A stretch of 64,000 bases of DNA from Austropuccinia psidii (taxonomy: Eukaryota > Basidiomycota > Pucciniomycetes > Pucciniales > Sphaerophragmiaceae): assembly GCA_023105745.1 (NCBI GenBank), contig JALGQZ010000013.1, positions 23,508,605 to 23,572,604 of the forward strand, in the 5' to 3' direction. Position numbers and translations under genes: made by a program. Numbering within the stretch: position 1 is the first letter of the stretch; every line of letters starts with the position of its first letter. Under the pieces are notes generated by a model. The model saw only the letters and a list, made by a program, of their open reading frames with translations. It ran no database searches and was not told the origin of the DNA. Shown here in pieces: positions 36,228 through 47,684 of this stretch.

Positions 36228-36425
36228 TGTCTGAAAACGTGGTAAGACAAGATAACATTGAAACAGCCTCAACAGTCACCAGCATTGTTCCTGCATGCAC
36301 TATTAATTCAGACAATAATAGTACTGTCATTGTGACTCAAAATAATCAACCTGAACCAATATATTCTGAATTGATTAACTTGGACATAAGTAATACTCTT
36401 CAGAAAGCTAAGAATTTGGCCAATA
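36228..36425 (+). CDS. Probable upstream exon of frame X in element E
   Basis: This is an open frame after an ATTTTAG acceptor-like site, Ser/Thr/Asn-rich (VTSIVPACTINSDNNSTVIV), ending NTLQKAKNLANS at a GTAAGT donor. Close similarity to the C copy shows it is a conserved coding segment. C has ATG where E has GTG (36239-36241, in GAAAACGTGG), so E has lost the apparent X start codon. It joins exon 2 in phase 1. Confidence 0.5.
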
Positions 36426-36490
36426 GTAAGTTTTTTGACATAAAAATACTATTTTAAGCCTTTTTAAACCATAATTATGCCTTCAACCAG
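36426..36490 (+). other. Probable 65-nt intron spanning the gag start of element E
   Basis: Consensus donor A|GTAAGT at 36426 and acceptor CAACCAG ending at 36490. The gag ATG at 36477-36479 is within it. Removing it joins the upstream exon exactly into frame X; retaining it leaves the gag ATG. No RNA evidence is available here. Confidence 0.55.
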
Positions 36491-39400
36491 GTCAGGAGCC
36501 AGCTACAACCCCTCAAGCAGCTCCCAAAAAGGTAATAGACGTGATTATGGCAGAGGCCAATCAGGTACAGAAGGAAAAGGGTCAGTTGATGACTTCCAAA
36601 CAACTAAATTGGGTCATTCTGAAGCTGATAATGCTATTTTACCTTCAAAAAGAGCTGACACCGCCACAACAAGCCTCTGTGGACATATACAAAGCCAGCC
36701 ACAGTGCATACAACAATGCACTTCAATTCAAGGAGTACCAGATCCTTGCAGACCTGTGGAAGAATTGCATGAATTCTTACCTGACAGTAAGAAAATTCCT
36801 GGGCCATCCCAACACTTGCAAATTGCTCAATGGATGGCATCCATTGATGGAGAAGAAAAACATGATGCTTTTGACACTAGAACGGAGGAAAAACAACCCT
36901 CCACCACCCAAACCAGTGCCAAAAACAGCCCCAGCAGCCAGAAGCAGCAATTCCAACGTGAAAAAGCAGCCACAAGGGCAAAGGGAAGGCACCAGCCCCA
37001 AACCCTTACAGCCAAGGCTACAGGATTCCAAAGATTCAGCAGGATGCCATGGAAAATGTATTCCAGATGGCCAGAACCATGATGGAATTACAGAAGAAGG
37101 AGGAAGCCAGATTAAGATTCCAGAAATGATTTCTGATATATTTGATTCCATCCCAGAGTTGTATGATGCTATAAATGACCTGAAAAAACATCTTTCTGAT
37201 AAAAATGAAACCATTTGTAACAACATTAAAACAAACAACCTGAGTCTGTGCCAAATTAATGAAACACTTATGTGTTTTGAAAAAGTTTTAAGAACAATTA
37301 AAAATTCCAATAATGATAATTCTTCTAACAATAAAATAAATGAACAATCTGCCATTATTAAAGAATTAACAGATAAATATTCTAAATTCAATATTGATGA
37401 CATAATTGAAACAAGAATTAAACAAGCCATAAATATTATCAAGACAGATAACAAGAAAGTCCTTGATGACATTTCAAATTCAGTTACTGAAGTAAAGACA
37501 TATACCATTGCCTTGAAAAAGTGTTTTGATGCTTCACAAGAAGAAATATCAAAATTATCAATGAAATTGAATCAAGTCACTGCTGATAATACAAGACAGA
37601 CAGAGTTATGGCAAGAACTGACACATAACGAAGACATGTATAAAATTGAAGTAATAAATTTAATACAAATCTTCCAACATGAATACAGAAATTCCCAAAG
37701 GTGTAGCAACAGTAAAATGAATGACATTGAACAAATACTGAACACCTTACCAAGAATGTCTACACCTCTAAATCAAAATGAGGGCACAAGAATTCCAAAT
37801 CCACAAGTATTGGATCCTGATAATTCACAATTAAAAAATGAATTATCCACTTCTTTTCATAACTTGGAACCATCAATGGGCCAAGCACTCTTGAAAGAAG
37901 TTCCAAAACTTAAAGAATGGCCTCACTTCAGTGGTGAAGGAGAGTATGACCATATGGAATTCATTAGAGGTATTGACATGATCAAAGAGGATTTTGAATT
38001 ACCAGACAGATTGGTAACAGCCAGATTTAACACCTTGTTTACCAGATCAGCTCACAGATGGTACATCAAAATAAGACAAGAACATGGACACCAGAGTTGG
38101 ACTTGGTGTAAAAGCCAAATCATCAACAAATGGGCAAATGATACTTGGGGGTTTAAAGTTGAAACAGCCTTTGAATCTGCCAAATTTAATGCTGATAAAG
38201 ACAAAGCTTTACCATGGCTTTTCCAACAAAAGGACAGATTAACAGCATTATATCCTGACATGTCAGAATTTATGATCCATAGAAAAATTCTGAGACAATG
38301 TGGAGGTGACTTAGAGCATGCTGTCAAAAGCAGGACTACTGAACAATCTTCAGCAAAGGATATTATTAATATACTAGAAGAAGTAACCACCAGAACCAAA
38401 ATTGGTTCTAGTAGGGTGAATCTCAAAACAAGGTTTAATACACCTTGGAAAGATTCTGTGGACAAAAACCCCAAAGAAAATTCTAGTAATATTAAATATA
38501 AATCTGCAGATACAGTCAGAAAATGCCATATTTGCCAAAGCACCACCCATTTAGCCAATACATGTCCAAAAAGGGGGGAAATCAATGAGATTGACATTGA
38601 AAAGGGACCAGATGTTGAAAAAGAAGACATAATTGAAGACAATTCAGATGATAAGTCATCCATATTTTCTGAATCTTCAAAAGATATAGAAAATATCAAT
38701 GCCACTTTTGACATCATGGAATCTTATTCCCACTTACCACAATTGAGCAATGGTCAAGTTGATTTATCAAAAATTCAAGATGCACAACTTATGAAGACAA
38801 ACCCAAACAGAGGAAAAGGTTATACAGCTGGTAACTCCTGTATAACAGAGGTGGTGATTGACAACAAGCCCACCAAACTTTTGCTTGACCCAGGAGCCTT
38901 CTGCTCTTGTGTTGGAAAATCTTTTCTTAAGACTTGTGTAGCAAATTTTGAAGACCAATTGTTACCAATTGATGGTATAAAATTCAACAGTGCAAGTAAC
39001 CCAATGAAAGCATTAGGAATCTTTGAGACCAATGTCATATTCCCACACATAAATGGGAATTTAAGGATCACAGTTGAATTTGTTGTTATGCAAAATTGCT
39101 CTAGTACCCATTTTATATTTGGAAATGACTATTTAATCATGTATGGGATAGATTTACATAATAACAAAGACAGATACTTTACTATTGGAGACAATAAGCG
39201 CCAAAAATTTGCCTTTTTACCATTTAAAAGACAGATTACAGTAAACAAAGTATCACCAGTAAACTTAGACTTAGAAAAATTTAAGTCTTAACAGTTAAAT
39301 GAGGCTGAAATAAGCCTTCATCTGACTGATAAACAAGAAAATGAACTTTCTTCCCTTTTGTATGACCACAGAGGAGCATTTGCTACAGACAAAGAACCTC

Positions 39401-42390
39401 TAGGAGCAATTATTGGTCATGAAGTTGACATCATTCTTAACATTGAGAGACCTTATCCACCACTCTTAAGAAGGCCTGCTTATCCAGCAAGTCCAAAATC
39501 AAGAGAAGCTCTAGAAATTCATATCAAAGAACTTCTGGACCTTGGTGTAATAAGAAAAGTAGGCCACAATGAAGAAGTAGAAATAACTACACCAGTCATA
39601 GTGGCGTGGCATAATGGAAAATCCAGAATGGTTGGGGACTTTAGAGCTCTGAACACTTACACTGTTCCAGACAGATACCCAATACCAAAAATCCAAATTG
39701 CCCTTACTCAAATATCTCAAGCAGTGTATATAACCACTATGGATGCCCTTAAAGGATTCCATCAAAATGTGGTAACACCAAGAGCAAGAAAATACTTGAG
39801 AATTATTGTTCATTGTGGAGTGTATGAATACTTAAGGATGCCCTTTGGTATCAAAAATGAACCTGCACACTTCCAAAGAATGATGAATGAAATCTTCCCT
39901 GAAGAACTCTCAGAGGGATGGTTAATCACTTACATTGATGACATTATTATCTGTTCCAAGACTTGGGAGGAGCACATGTACAGATTATCCAGAGTTTTGA
40001 CAAAAATTCAATCAGTAAACATGAAAATCTCCTTTAAGAAATGTCATTTTGGATTTAAAGAACTTAAAGCACTAGGACATGTTGTATCTGGTTTGTCCCT
40101 TGGAATTGACAAAAACAAAGTTGCAGCAGTATTGTTAAAACCCATGCCTCAGAATAAGAAGGAAATTCATTCATTCTTACGTTTTGCAGGATATTACAGG
40201 CAACACATTAAAGATTTTGCATCCATAGCAAGACCACTTTATAAGTTGTGTGACAAAGACACAGTATTTGAAATGACTGTTGACAGAGTCAAAGCTTTTG
40301 AGTTTCTAAGAGAAGCATTGACCACTGCTCCACTCTTACTGATGCCAGACTTTAAATTGCCTTTCAAACTGTATATTGATGCATCAGGGGATGGACTGGG
40401 TGCTGCACTTCACCAAGTTCAGATCATAAATGATAAACCTGTAGAAGGACCCATATGTTTCATATCCAGGCAAATCAAACCAACTGAAGCCAGATATGGA
40501 GCAAGTCAGATGGAATGTCTATGCCTTGTCTGGGCCTTGGAGAAATTGAACTACTTCTTAGAGGGATGTTTTTTTGAAGTGATAACATATTGTACAGCTG
40601 TCAAATCACTTTTGAACATGAAAACACCCAACAGAAACATGCTCAGATGGCAAATAGCCATACAAGAATACAGAGGCAATATGACTATTGTTCATAAGGA
40701 TGGGAATATTCATAAGAATGCAGATGGACTAAGCAGATGGCCATTACCAAATAATATTGATAATCCTGCTTATGTGCCAGAAGAAGCTTCACCACAAATT
40801 CCAATAGAAGGAATAAGTGTTACAGACTTGAACACCACCTTCTTTGAAGAAGTCAGAAGTAGCTACACTCAAGATAAGAATTGTAGCATCTTATGCCAAT
40901 TGCTTAACAAAGACTGTAAATACAACTCTCTAATACATGCCTTGGATGAAGTATGGAGAAAATCTTATGATGAAGGAAGATTTCACCTACTGGATGGTAT
41001 AATTTACCACAGAACCAAGCACACATGTGTCATGAAAGTTGTAGACAGGTCATTAATCAATCTTGTACTGAAAGAATGCCATGATAGTCCCTTTTCAGGT
41101 CATCTGTCTGAAGACAGAACAACAGAGAAAGTAAAGACCTGTATATGGTGGCCAATGTGGCAGAAAGATGTTGCAGAGTATTGCAAAACCTGTTACAGAT
41201 GCCAAAAGGCAAATAAATCCACTGGCAAAAGACTTGGAAATATGATAAAAATCCAAGAACCAAACAGACCTTGGGAAATTGTCCATATGGATTGGGTAAC
41301 TGGCCTACCACAAGGAGGTGACAGGAGCTATAATGCTTGCCTAGTAATTGTGGACAGATTCAGTAAAACTCCAATCTTTTTACCATGTCACAAAGATGAT
41401 ACAGCCATGGATACAGCTCTTCTGATATGGAATAGAGTAGTGTCATGGACTGGGATATTTACAAATATCATCAGTGATAGAGATCCCAAATTCACTTCAG
41501 CACTATGGACAAATCTTCACCAATTATTTGGCACTTAACTGTCTTTCTCTACAGCCTACCACCCACAAACTGATGGCCTGGCTGAAAGAATGATCCAGAC
41601 CTTAGAGGACATGGTGAGAAGATTTTGTGCATATGGCCTTGAATTCAAAGATTGTGATGGATTTACCCATGATTGGTGTACTCTGTTGCCAGCACTGGAA
41701 TTAGCATATAAAACATCAATCCATGCCAGTACCAATCAGACTCCTGCTATTCTAGAAAAAGGATGGAACCCCAAGTTACCCCAAGATTCCCCGAGGAAAG
41801 ACTTAATTGAAATACATCCCACAGCTGCTAGCTTCAAAGGAATGCTAGACAAAGCTAGAAAGCATGCAGTAAGATTCATGGAGGACTCTTTTGCATATGC
41901 TAAAGACAAATGGGATAAATCACATGCAACTCCAGATTTCAAAGTGGGGGACCTAGTTCTTGTATCCACCACTAACTTCAATAACATAAAAGGATGTAAA
42001 AATTTGAAAGACTCCTTTGCAGGACCTTTTGTGATTAAGGCCCTCCATGGAGAAAATGCTGTTGAAGTAGAGTTATCTGAAGAACTTAGCAATAAGCACC
42101 CTACATTTCCAGTAAGCTTGATAAAGCCATATAAATCTAGTGATGCTGAGAAATCTCCCTTGAGGAATAAGATTCCCCAAGCTATACCTCCTATTGAGAC
42201 ATCTGGTACTAAGAAAATTACAAAATTTCTTAAAGAAAGGAAATTAAGAGCCAAGAAAGTAAGGGAATACCTTGTTAGGTACAGTGACCCAACTTGTGAA
42301 GATGAATGGTTAGAAGAAAAAGATATACCAGAAGCTACCAAACTTCTCAGGAGATTCAGACACACTAGAAACACCAATATAAGAAAGTAA
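36477..42390 (+). pseudogene. Gag-pol polyprotein of element E, one frameshift and two stops
   Basis: Gag begins ATGCCTTCAACCAGG at 36477. The frame shifts by one near 36976-36987, an 11-base net deletion relative to C. It then runs to 42390 with only TAA 39289-39291 and TAA 41536-41538. The CCHC knuckle is intact (Cys 38524, Cys 38533, His 38548, Cys 38563). The protease motif is Asp-Pro-Gly (38887-38895) and RT YIDD is at 39931-39942. The integrase triad is Asp 41290, Asp 41476 and Glu 41584, with correct D-35-E spacing. The chromodomain-like tail has EYLVRYSDPTCEDEWL. Likely damaging changes are the RNase H Asp of VITDC as Tyr (40588-40590), KNEPAHF where B has KNAPSHY, and SFLRFAGYY where B has SFLGFAGYY. 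Confidence 0.95.
36491..37129 (+). pseudogene. Frame X exon 2 of element E, overlapping gag
   Basis: In phase with the upstream exon it reads QEPATTPQAAPKKVIDVIMAE onward, then YNNALQFKEYQILADLWKN, MNSYLTVRKFLGH, LLNGWHPL, a Pro/Lys-rich linker, and finally RIPKIQQDAMENVFQMARTMMEL with stop TGA 37127-37129. The same 11-base deletion at 36976-36987 that breaks gag throws X out of frame, fusing its first part to downstream gag. The apparent 916-codon frame beginning in this region is therefore an artefact of that deletion. Function unknown; similarity to X of A, B and C supports it as real. Confidence 0.55.
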
Positions 42391-42401
42391 TATTCTTTTT
42401 T

Positions 42402-42413
42402 AGGGGGAGGGAA
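42402..42413 (+). other. Polypurine tract of element E
   Basis: AGGGGGAGGGAA, uninterrupted purines abutting the 3' LTR. Confidence 0.88.
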
Positions 42414-44242
42414 TGTGAGCCTTAGAGGTAATTTCATATACCCAAAAGACCACAAATACAAAAATAACATATCAATATAAATAAAATAAATTTATTTATA
42501 TTATTAAAATAAAAATCAAAATATAAATATAAAATTATTTTAAAAATCAAAAATTAATTACAATTTAAGAATAAAAATACATTAAATTTTGTAAGTATAA
42601 AATTACATTTATACTTGAAAAAATTAAGTAAAAATGAAATTTTAACAAAATTGTGAAAAAATAAATAAATGTGGAAAAAAGTCAAATAAAAATTATTATA
42701 ACTTTTTATTCAATAAATAAACACATAAAAATTATTTCACCATTGGATTCCTCATAAAAAATGAGGTGGGGTCACCTCTGAGTGAAATTCTTGTAACTCA
42801 ACTCTAAATAAGCTTAAATTAAGTTTTTAGTATTTTCAATACAAAAGTTTAAAATCCTCAAAACCTTAATTTAATTCACACCACATGTGGTGTTAACCAT
42901 CAATTTTTGTGTTAAAATTGAGGTGTTGTGTTTAGTTTAGAAGTTATGAGGAATTGAAGTATTTTCAATTGAATTCAATTGAAATGTCAAAATGTGTGCA
43001 TGTATTACATAAGTGAACTTTGATTTACATATGAGGTGTCAATTATTACTGTATTGTACTGTACAATTGAATTGAATTACATATGTAAATTATAAGTATA
43101 ATACATGATGAGGAATTAAAGGAAAAATAAATTGGAAAGATTAAATTTGGGGGGGGAAAGGAACTCCAGCTCTAAGGGGGAGCTAGACCCCCAAAAATCC
43201 TTGCTGACAGGCGTGGGATGTCAAAATTCACGCAAAAGTTCATCACTTTTGGCCTGGAATTGAGTTACAGGGTCTGTGGACTCAATTGATGATGAGGTTT
43301 TGATACCAACTGGGGTAGTTTTAGCTGTTGCCAAGAGGGTAAAACTACCCTTAAGATAAAACAATCATAGTAAAAACAGTTTTAACTGGTTGTCTACGCC
43401 TCTGACACACATTCTGACGTGGTTTGAAGGCTCTAGGCCTGGTATTGCTATAGTAATGGCTGATTTAAGGGTCTAAAATGGCTAAAAATGGCTTAAACCA
43501 GCCCTTTTTGGTCTAAACCAGGGTTCAATGATGCCATAATTGGCTTTTCTGTTGTCAGACTGTTTTTCACGACTGACAAGAGTAAATTTTACTTTTGGAG
43601 TAAGAGAATGGATGGCTATAAAAGAATGTCTTTCTTGCCCCACTTTTCTCTTCATGTTAGAATCTTTTCCTTTTATTAATTAGTTTAAACACTGTTAAAC
43701 CAATCAATCAAAGATTCCAACCACCATTTTTAAATCATTTTAATCCTTTTAACCACGTGAAAAAATTATTATAATCATTGTTTGTAACTCTTATAGTCAT
43801 TTTTACCCCTGAACCACCCCAAAAGTGAATTAAAGCATCTTTCATCACTGTAAACTTTGTCACTTTGTTTCCAAATTCACTCTGGTCACTTTTGGGCGTG
43901 TTTTCTCTTTAATATTCTTTTTAAAGACTTTGTTCTTTAATTAATTTCTTGAAGTTCTTTGCTCAATTAATTCCAATTGAAATTGCTCTTGAAGAAATTT
44001 CTTTTGTAGCCTTAAAATATCTCTTGTAGAGTATTTTTTGGATAAATTTTTATTGTTGGTAAAACAATAAATTTTTATAATATTATTGTTTTATACTAAT
44101 AAAGTTATAAACAATAAAATTGGCGTGTTTTCTCCTAAGAATAATATTTCATACTATTTTTAACTGAATTTTACCTTATACAAATTTTGAGGACAGGAAA
44201 AGTACTTGATTTTTAATCAAAGTTTCATATCCATACCTCACA
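42414..44242 (+). repeat. 3' LTR of element E (1829 bp)
   Basis: TGTGAGCC to CCTCACA (T to C near the end). TATAAAAG is at 43617-43624. It retains the 25-bp unit lost from the 5' LTR. Confidence 0.96.
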
Positions 44243-44247
44243 TCTGT
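44243..44247. repeat. Right target-site duplication of element E (TCTGT)
   Basis: Identical to 34195-34199. Confidence 0.94.
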
Positions 44248-46288
44248 GCTGCAGTCACACTCAATATTCTTTGTATGCATTAAAGATATTTATTTAATTT
44301 TTTGGTATCAAAATCTAAAAAACAAAGTCAATAAATAAAGAGTAAATGGAAAATTGGAAAATGGAATTAATTTGAAAAAACTGTTTCTTGGAGGTATTTA
44401 ATATTAAAAGATATTAATCACTCCCAATCTTCCCAATGTTAAATTAAAATTGGAAAGAGGGTATTCCTTACAATAACTTACCATATTTTGGGAAATTCAT
44501 GTAAATTTTGGTAAATTGAGGTGAGAGAGCTTATTTTAACTTTCCAATCACATTTTTTTCTGCCAAAGCTACACCAATAAGACAATATAGGCAATTTCAT
44601 TACTTCAAGAAAAAAATCTAAGTTCTTAATCCACTTATCATATTTTAAATATTCTTTTTATAAAATGGTGTTTTTTATTCCAGGAACAAATCTTGTATTC
44701 ATGAGAAATTTCACCATTCTTTAACTTTCCTTGACTGGATCCTCAAAAAGGTATATTATTTTGTATCAGGCCCAAATACAAATTCTTGAAACAGCTTTGA
44801 AGAGAAATATTTCTAATTGAAATCTCTCAAAAATAAGTTTTATAATTACATCTTATTTCAAATAATTGTCTTTAGAGTTATAGAATTTTTATTAAAGGTT
44901 TCTAGGCCAAATCATTCTCAAAGGCATTAATGTAAAAAAATTCAGGTTTTTTGGGTTCACAGATTGATCTAACGGAGGTAAAGCAATATAGGATATACTT
45001 TTAGAAAGCTAATATTTGTAAGTGAAAAAAATATCCTACATAATGAGCCATTTTTAAAAGTAAAAGACTTTTATTGATGGTGGGCTCCATCAATTGTTTG
45101 AAAAACTTGTGTGTAGTTGAAGTGGCTCTTTGAAGAGAAAGCTATGAATTGTATTCTTATTCAATTACTAATATAGATATCCACTTAATTAATTTATTAT
45201 TAAAGCTCAAAAACACAAGGAAAAGTTTAGAGTAAATAAAAAAACTAGACAGGGAAAAATTTGTTTGATTTTGTGTGTTTTTGGGCATAGTCCCTTTTTT
45301 GGGGGAAATGATTTTAAAAAAAATCTGTTCTCAAAGTTTTCCCAGTTTTCCATGAAACTTGGGGAAAGGGGCTTTTTTATTCAAATTTGGATTTTCTTTC
45401 CTAATTCACATAGAAGAGCCTGTCTGAAATCACTGATGACCCTCAAATATTTTCAAATATCCTAGAAAAAAGGATTTAAATATGATACTCAACTTCATTT
45501 ATTAAAAAATAAACCAACCCACCAAAACTACTGCCCTTATATTCCTCATGGAAAAACACATTTTGTCACAATATTTTAAAATTTATCTATCTCAATTAAA
45601 AATAATCTTCAATTCAATTTTTTTGAATTGAAAAGGATGGAAAGACATATTTGTTAGTCCCACTTAAAATACCATACAATTACTCTGCAGTAATTATGGT
45701 ACTACATTTTAGCTTGTATAGCTTTTGACCTGATAAAGTACAGTGCTACAGCCAAGTATGACTACTTTAAAAATCATATCACAAAGTGGGTGGGAGGAAA
45801 TCAGTTAATATGAAAGATACTGATTATATGGTCCTGTGATCTGTACTTACCAAGGTTTCAACATTTACATGTCCACGTCTGAAGAGCTTCATGTAATACT
45901 GAACTTGTGAAATTGAAATATGTATGAAGTGTTAAATTGAATGCCCTTTGGTGATACGGCAGTGGGTGAGACTCCATCTATGGGGTTCTTGTACAGACTT
46001 GGTATTCAAAGTATGAAAGCTGGAGACATGAAAAGATCCATTTGTTCACAGGAAATGTGTGTCAGGATGACCCAATAATATATTATTTACAAGTATATAG
46101 CTCTGAGTTTAACACATAAAATGGGTTTTTTAAAAGAAGCTTGTGTTAGAAATGAAAGGGATTTACTAGATATAGCAGTGGTGAGTGTGCCTGAAATCCC
46201 TGGGTGCAGTAATTTCCAATTGAATAACTATGAAAAGTACTAAAAGTATCAAGACCAAGATAATACTTAATTACTTTTTAAAGTAAAA
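44248..46288. other. Unannotated AT-rich stretch between elements E and F
   Basis: No convincing gene was found. It contains the second copy (about 44850-45170) of the diverged repeat seen at 30250-30570. Confidence 0.45.
44850..45170 (+). repeat. Dispersed repeat, copy 2 (partner near 30250-30570)
   Basis: Block-by-block similarity described under copy 1; roughly two thirds identical by eye in the best blocks. Confidence 0.4.
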
Positions 46289-46937
46289 TTGTTTAAGACA
46301 ATTATACTACATAGGAATTCAACGGGTGGATGCAGATCCCTCTTTTGGGAAGAGGAAGATCCCTTTTTATCCTTAAAAGTAGGTGGAGGGACCTATGGTA
46401 TTTACCACCTACCAAGAGTAAATATATTTAGCTCTAAAGTGTGGGATGGTGGCTTACACAGAATTGAATTCACTTTAATGGGCTCAGATGTGATTTTGAA
46501 ACCACAACTGGTCACTTTCCCCAAATACAGGGTTAAAATTTTATCTGGGGTCCTCACAGGCCAGATGTGTAGAATTATGTCCAAAAAATACAACTGGACC
46601 CCATTTTAGTGATACTATGAGGTATTGAAGTATATAAGATCTTCTAAATAGCTTTTAAACCTCATATTCATAGTTATGGGATATTATATCACATTGCTGG
46701 TTGTTTTAAAATATTGTGGGATTTTGACCTCAAAAATGCCATACCTTTGTCATTTTTGAGGATAGAAGGCTCATAAGCGGTTCATTTTGTGGTCCTTTAT
46801 GATCTCTAAACAGTGGTCAGTCGTTTGGTATGCCCAAAATAAAGTAAGGAAAAGCTATACAGGTTGCAAATTCCATCATTGGAATTTGGGTTTTTGATAT
46901 AATGTGTATTAAGTTATTACCTTTCATAGCTATTGTT
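46289..46937 (+). repeat. Repeat R1, copy 1, left part (split by element F)
   Basis: Ordered similarity to 58600-59225: TCTTTTGGGAAGAGGAAGATCCC, then GGGCTCAGATGTGATTTTGAAACC against GGGCTCAGATGTAGTTTTGAAACC, then ACAGGGTTAAAATTTT against ACAGGGTAAAGATTTT, then TTGTTCTAGA at the F insertion site against TTGTTCTAGG. A 106-codon frame (46289-46609) lies here but is not recognised and is not open in copy 2. Confidence 0.6.
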
Positions 46938-46942
46938 CTAGA
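46938..46942. repeat. Left target-site duplication of element F (CTAGA)
   Basis: Identical to 55026-55030. Confidence 0.9.
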
Positions 46943-47684
46943 TGTGAGCCTTTGATATATAGCCCCATATCCTAAAAGGTGACAAAAACATTTCTCAATA
47001 ATTATTTCTTTTAAATAATTATCTTAAAATAAGTAAAAATTCCATAAAAAGGCACAAATGCTTAATTAACTTAGAAGGTGATGAATGAACAGGTGAAATA
47101 AATTACAGCATTAGATTCCTCATAATAAAACATGCATATATCATTTTTATGGTATATCTTTAAAGTCAATACCTAATAAGGCATAAGTGAAAATGCCATA
47201 AAAAGATATAAATTATTATTTATCTCAGGATACAATGAAACAACATGTGAAATAATTTGCACCATTGGATTACTCATGAAAACCTACACATAAAGCCACT
47301 TTATATCATATCTCTGAAGTTAATACTTAAGGAATTAAGCTGAATATATGCACTTTTATGATCAGTGCATACATTCATGGTTTTTAGCTAATATCTCCTG
47401 AAATATAAATGATATAGAACTAAGCCAAAAACAAAGTTAAAAAATAATTACTATAAGAGTACAGATATGAACTTTATTTGACAAGTTACAAACAGGGTTA
47501 TAACTTGTAAGAGTTTATGGAACAAAACTGCTAGAGCTGTTGACCACTTTGTTGTGAAAGTGGTCCAAACTTAAAATAAAGTGGATATTCAGGTTCTACC
47601 AGTGCATACATGAAGAATGATGTATTTTTATCATGATATTCAAGGTACAACCCCCTGGAAAAAGGTTTTACAGAAAAGATGAGT
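46943..47684 (+). repeat. Truncated 5' LTR of element F
   Basis: It corresponds to about the first 800 bases of the B LTR and ends within ACAGAAAAGATGAG. The TATA region and the rest of the LTR, PBS and gag are deleted, so this end has no promoter. Confidence 0.85.

Larger units (their letters stand above)
34200..44242 (+). mobile_element. Element E: complete Ty3/gypsy chromodomain retrotransposon (10.0 kb)
   Basis: It has LTRs at 34200-36003 and 42414-44242, PBS 36006-36023, a leader with a probable intron, gag-pol to 42390, a pure purine tract 42402-42413 and TSD TCTGT. By eye the LTRs differ at about 25 sites plus one 25-bp deletion. It is the best preserved copy in the window. Known lesions are one frameshift in early gag, two nonsense codons in pol, and a few substitutions at conserved residues. 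Confidence 0.97.

Noticed and set aside
36541..39291. A single 916-residue Gag-protease protein starting at 36541
   Set aside because: Its first 145 residues are frame X, and the rest is gag reached only through the 11-base deletion. The natural gag start is 36477 in another frame.
46289..46609. A 106-codon host gene in R1
   Set aside because: The second R1 copy does not keep the frame open, so it is more likely chance within a repeat.
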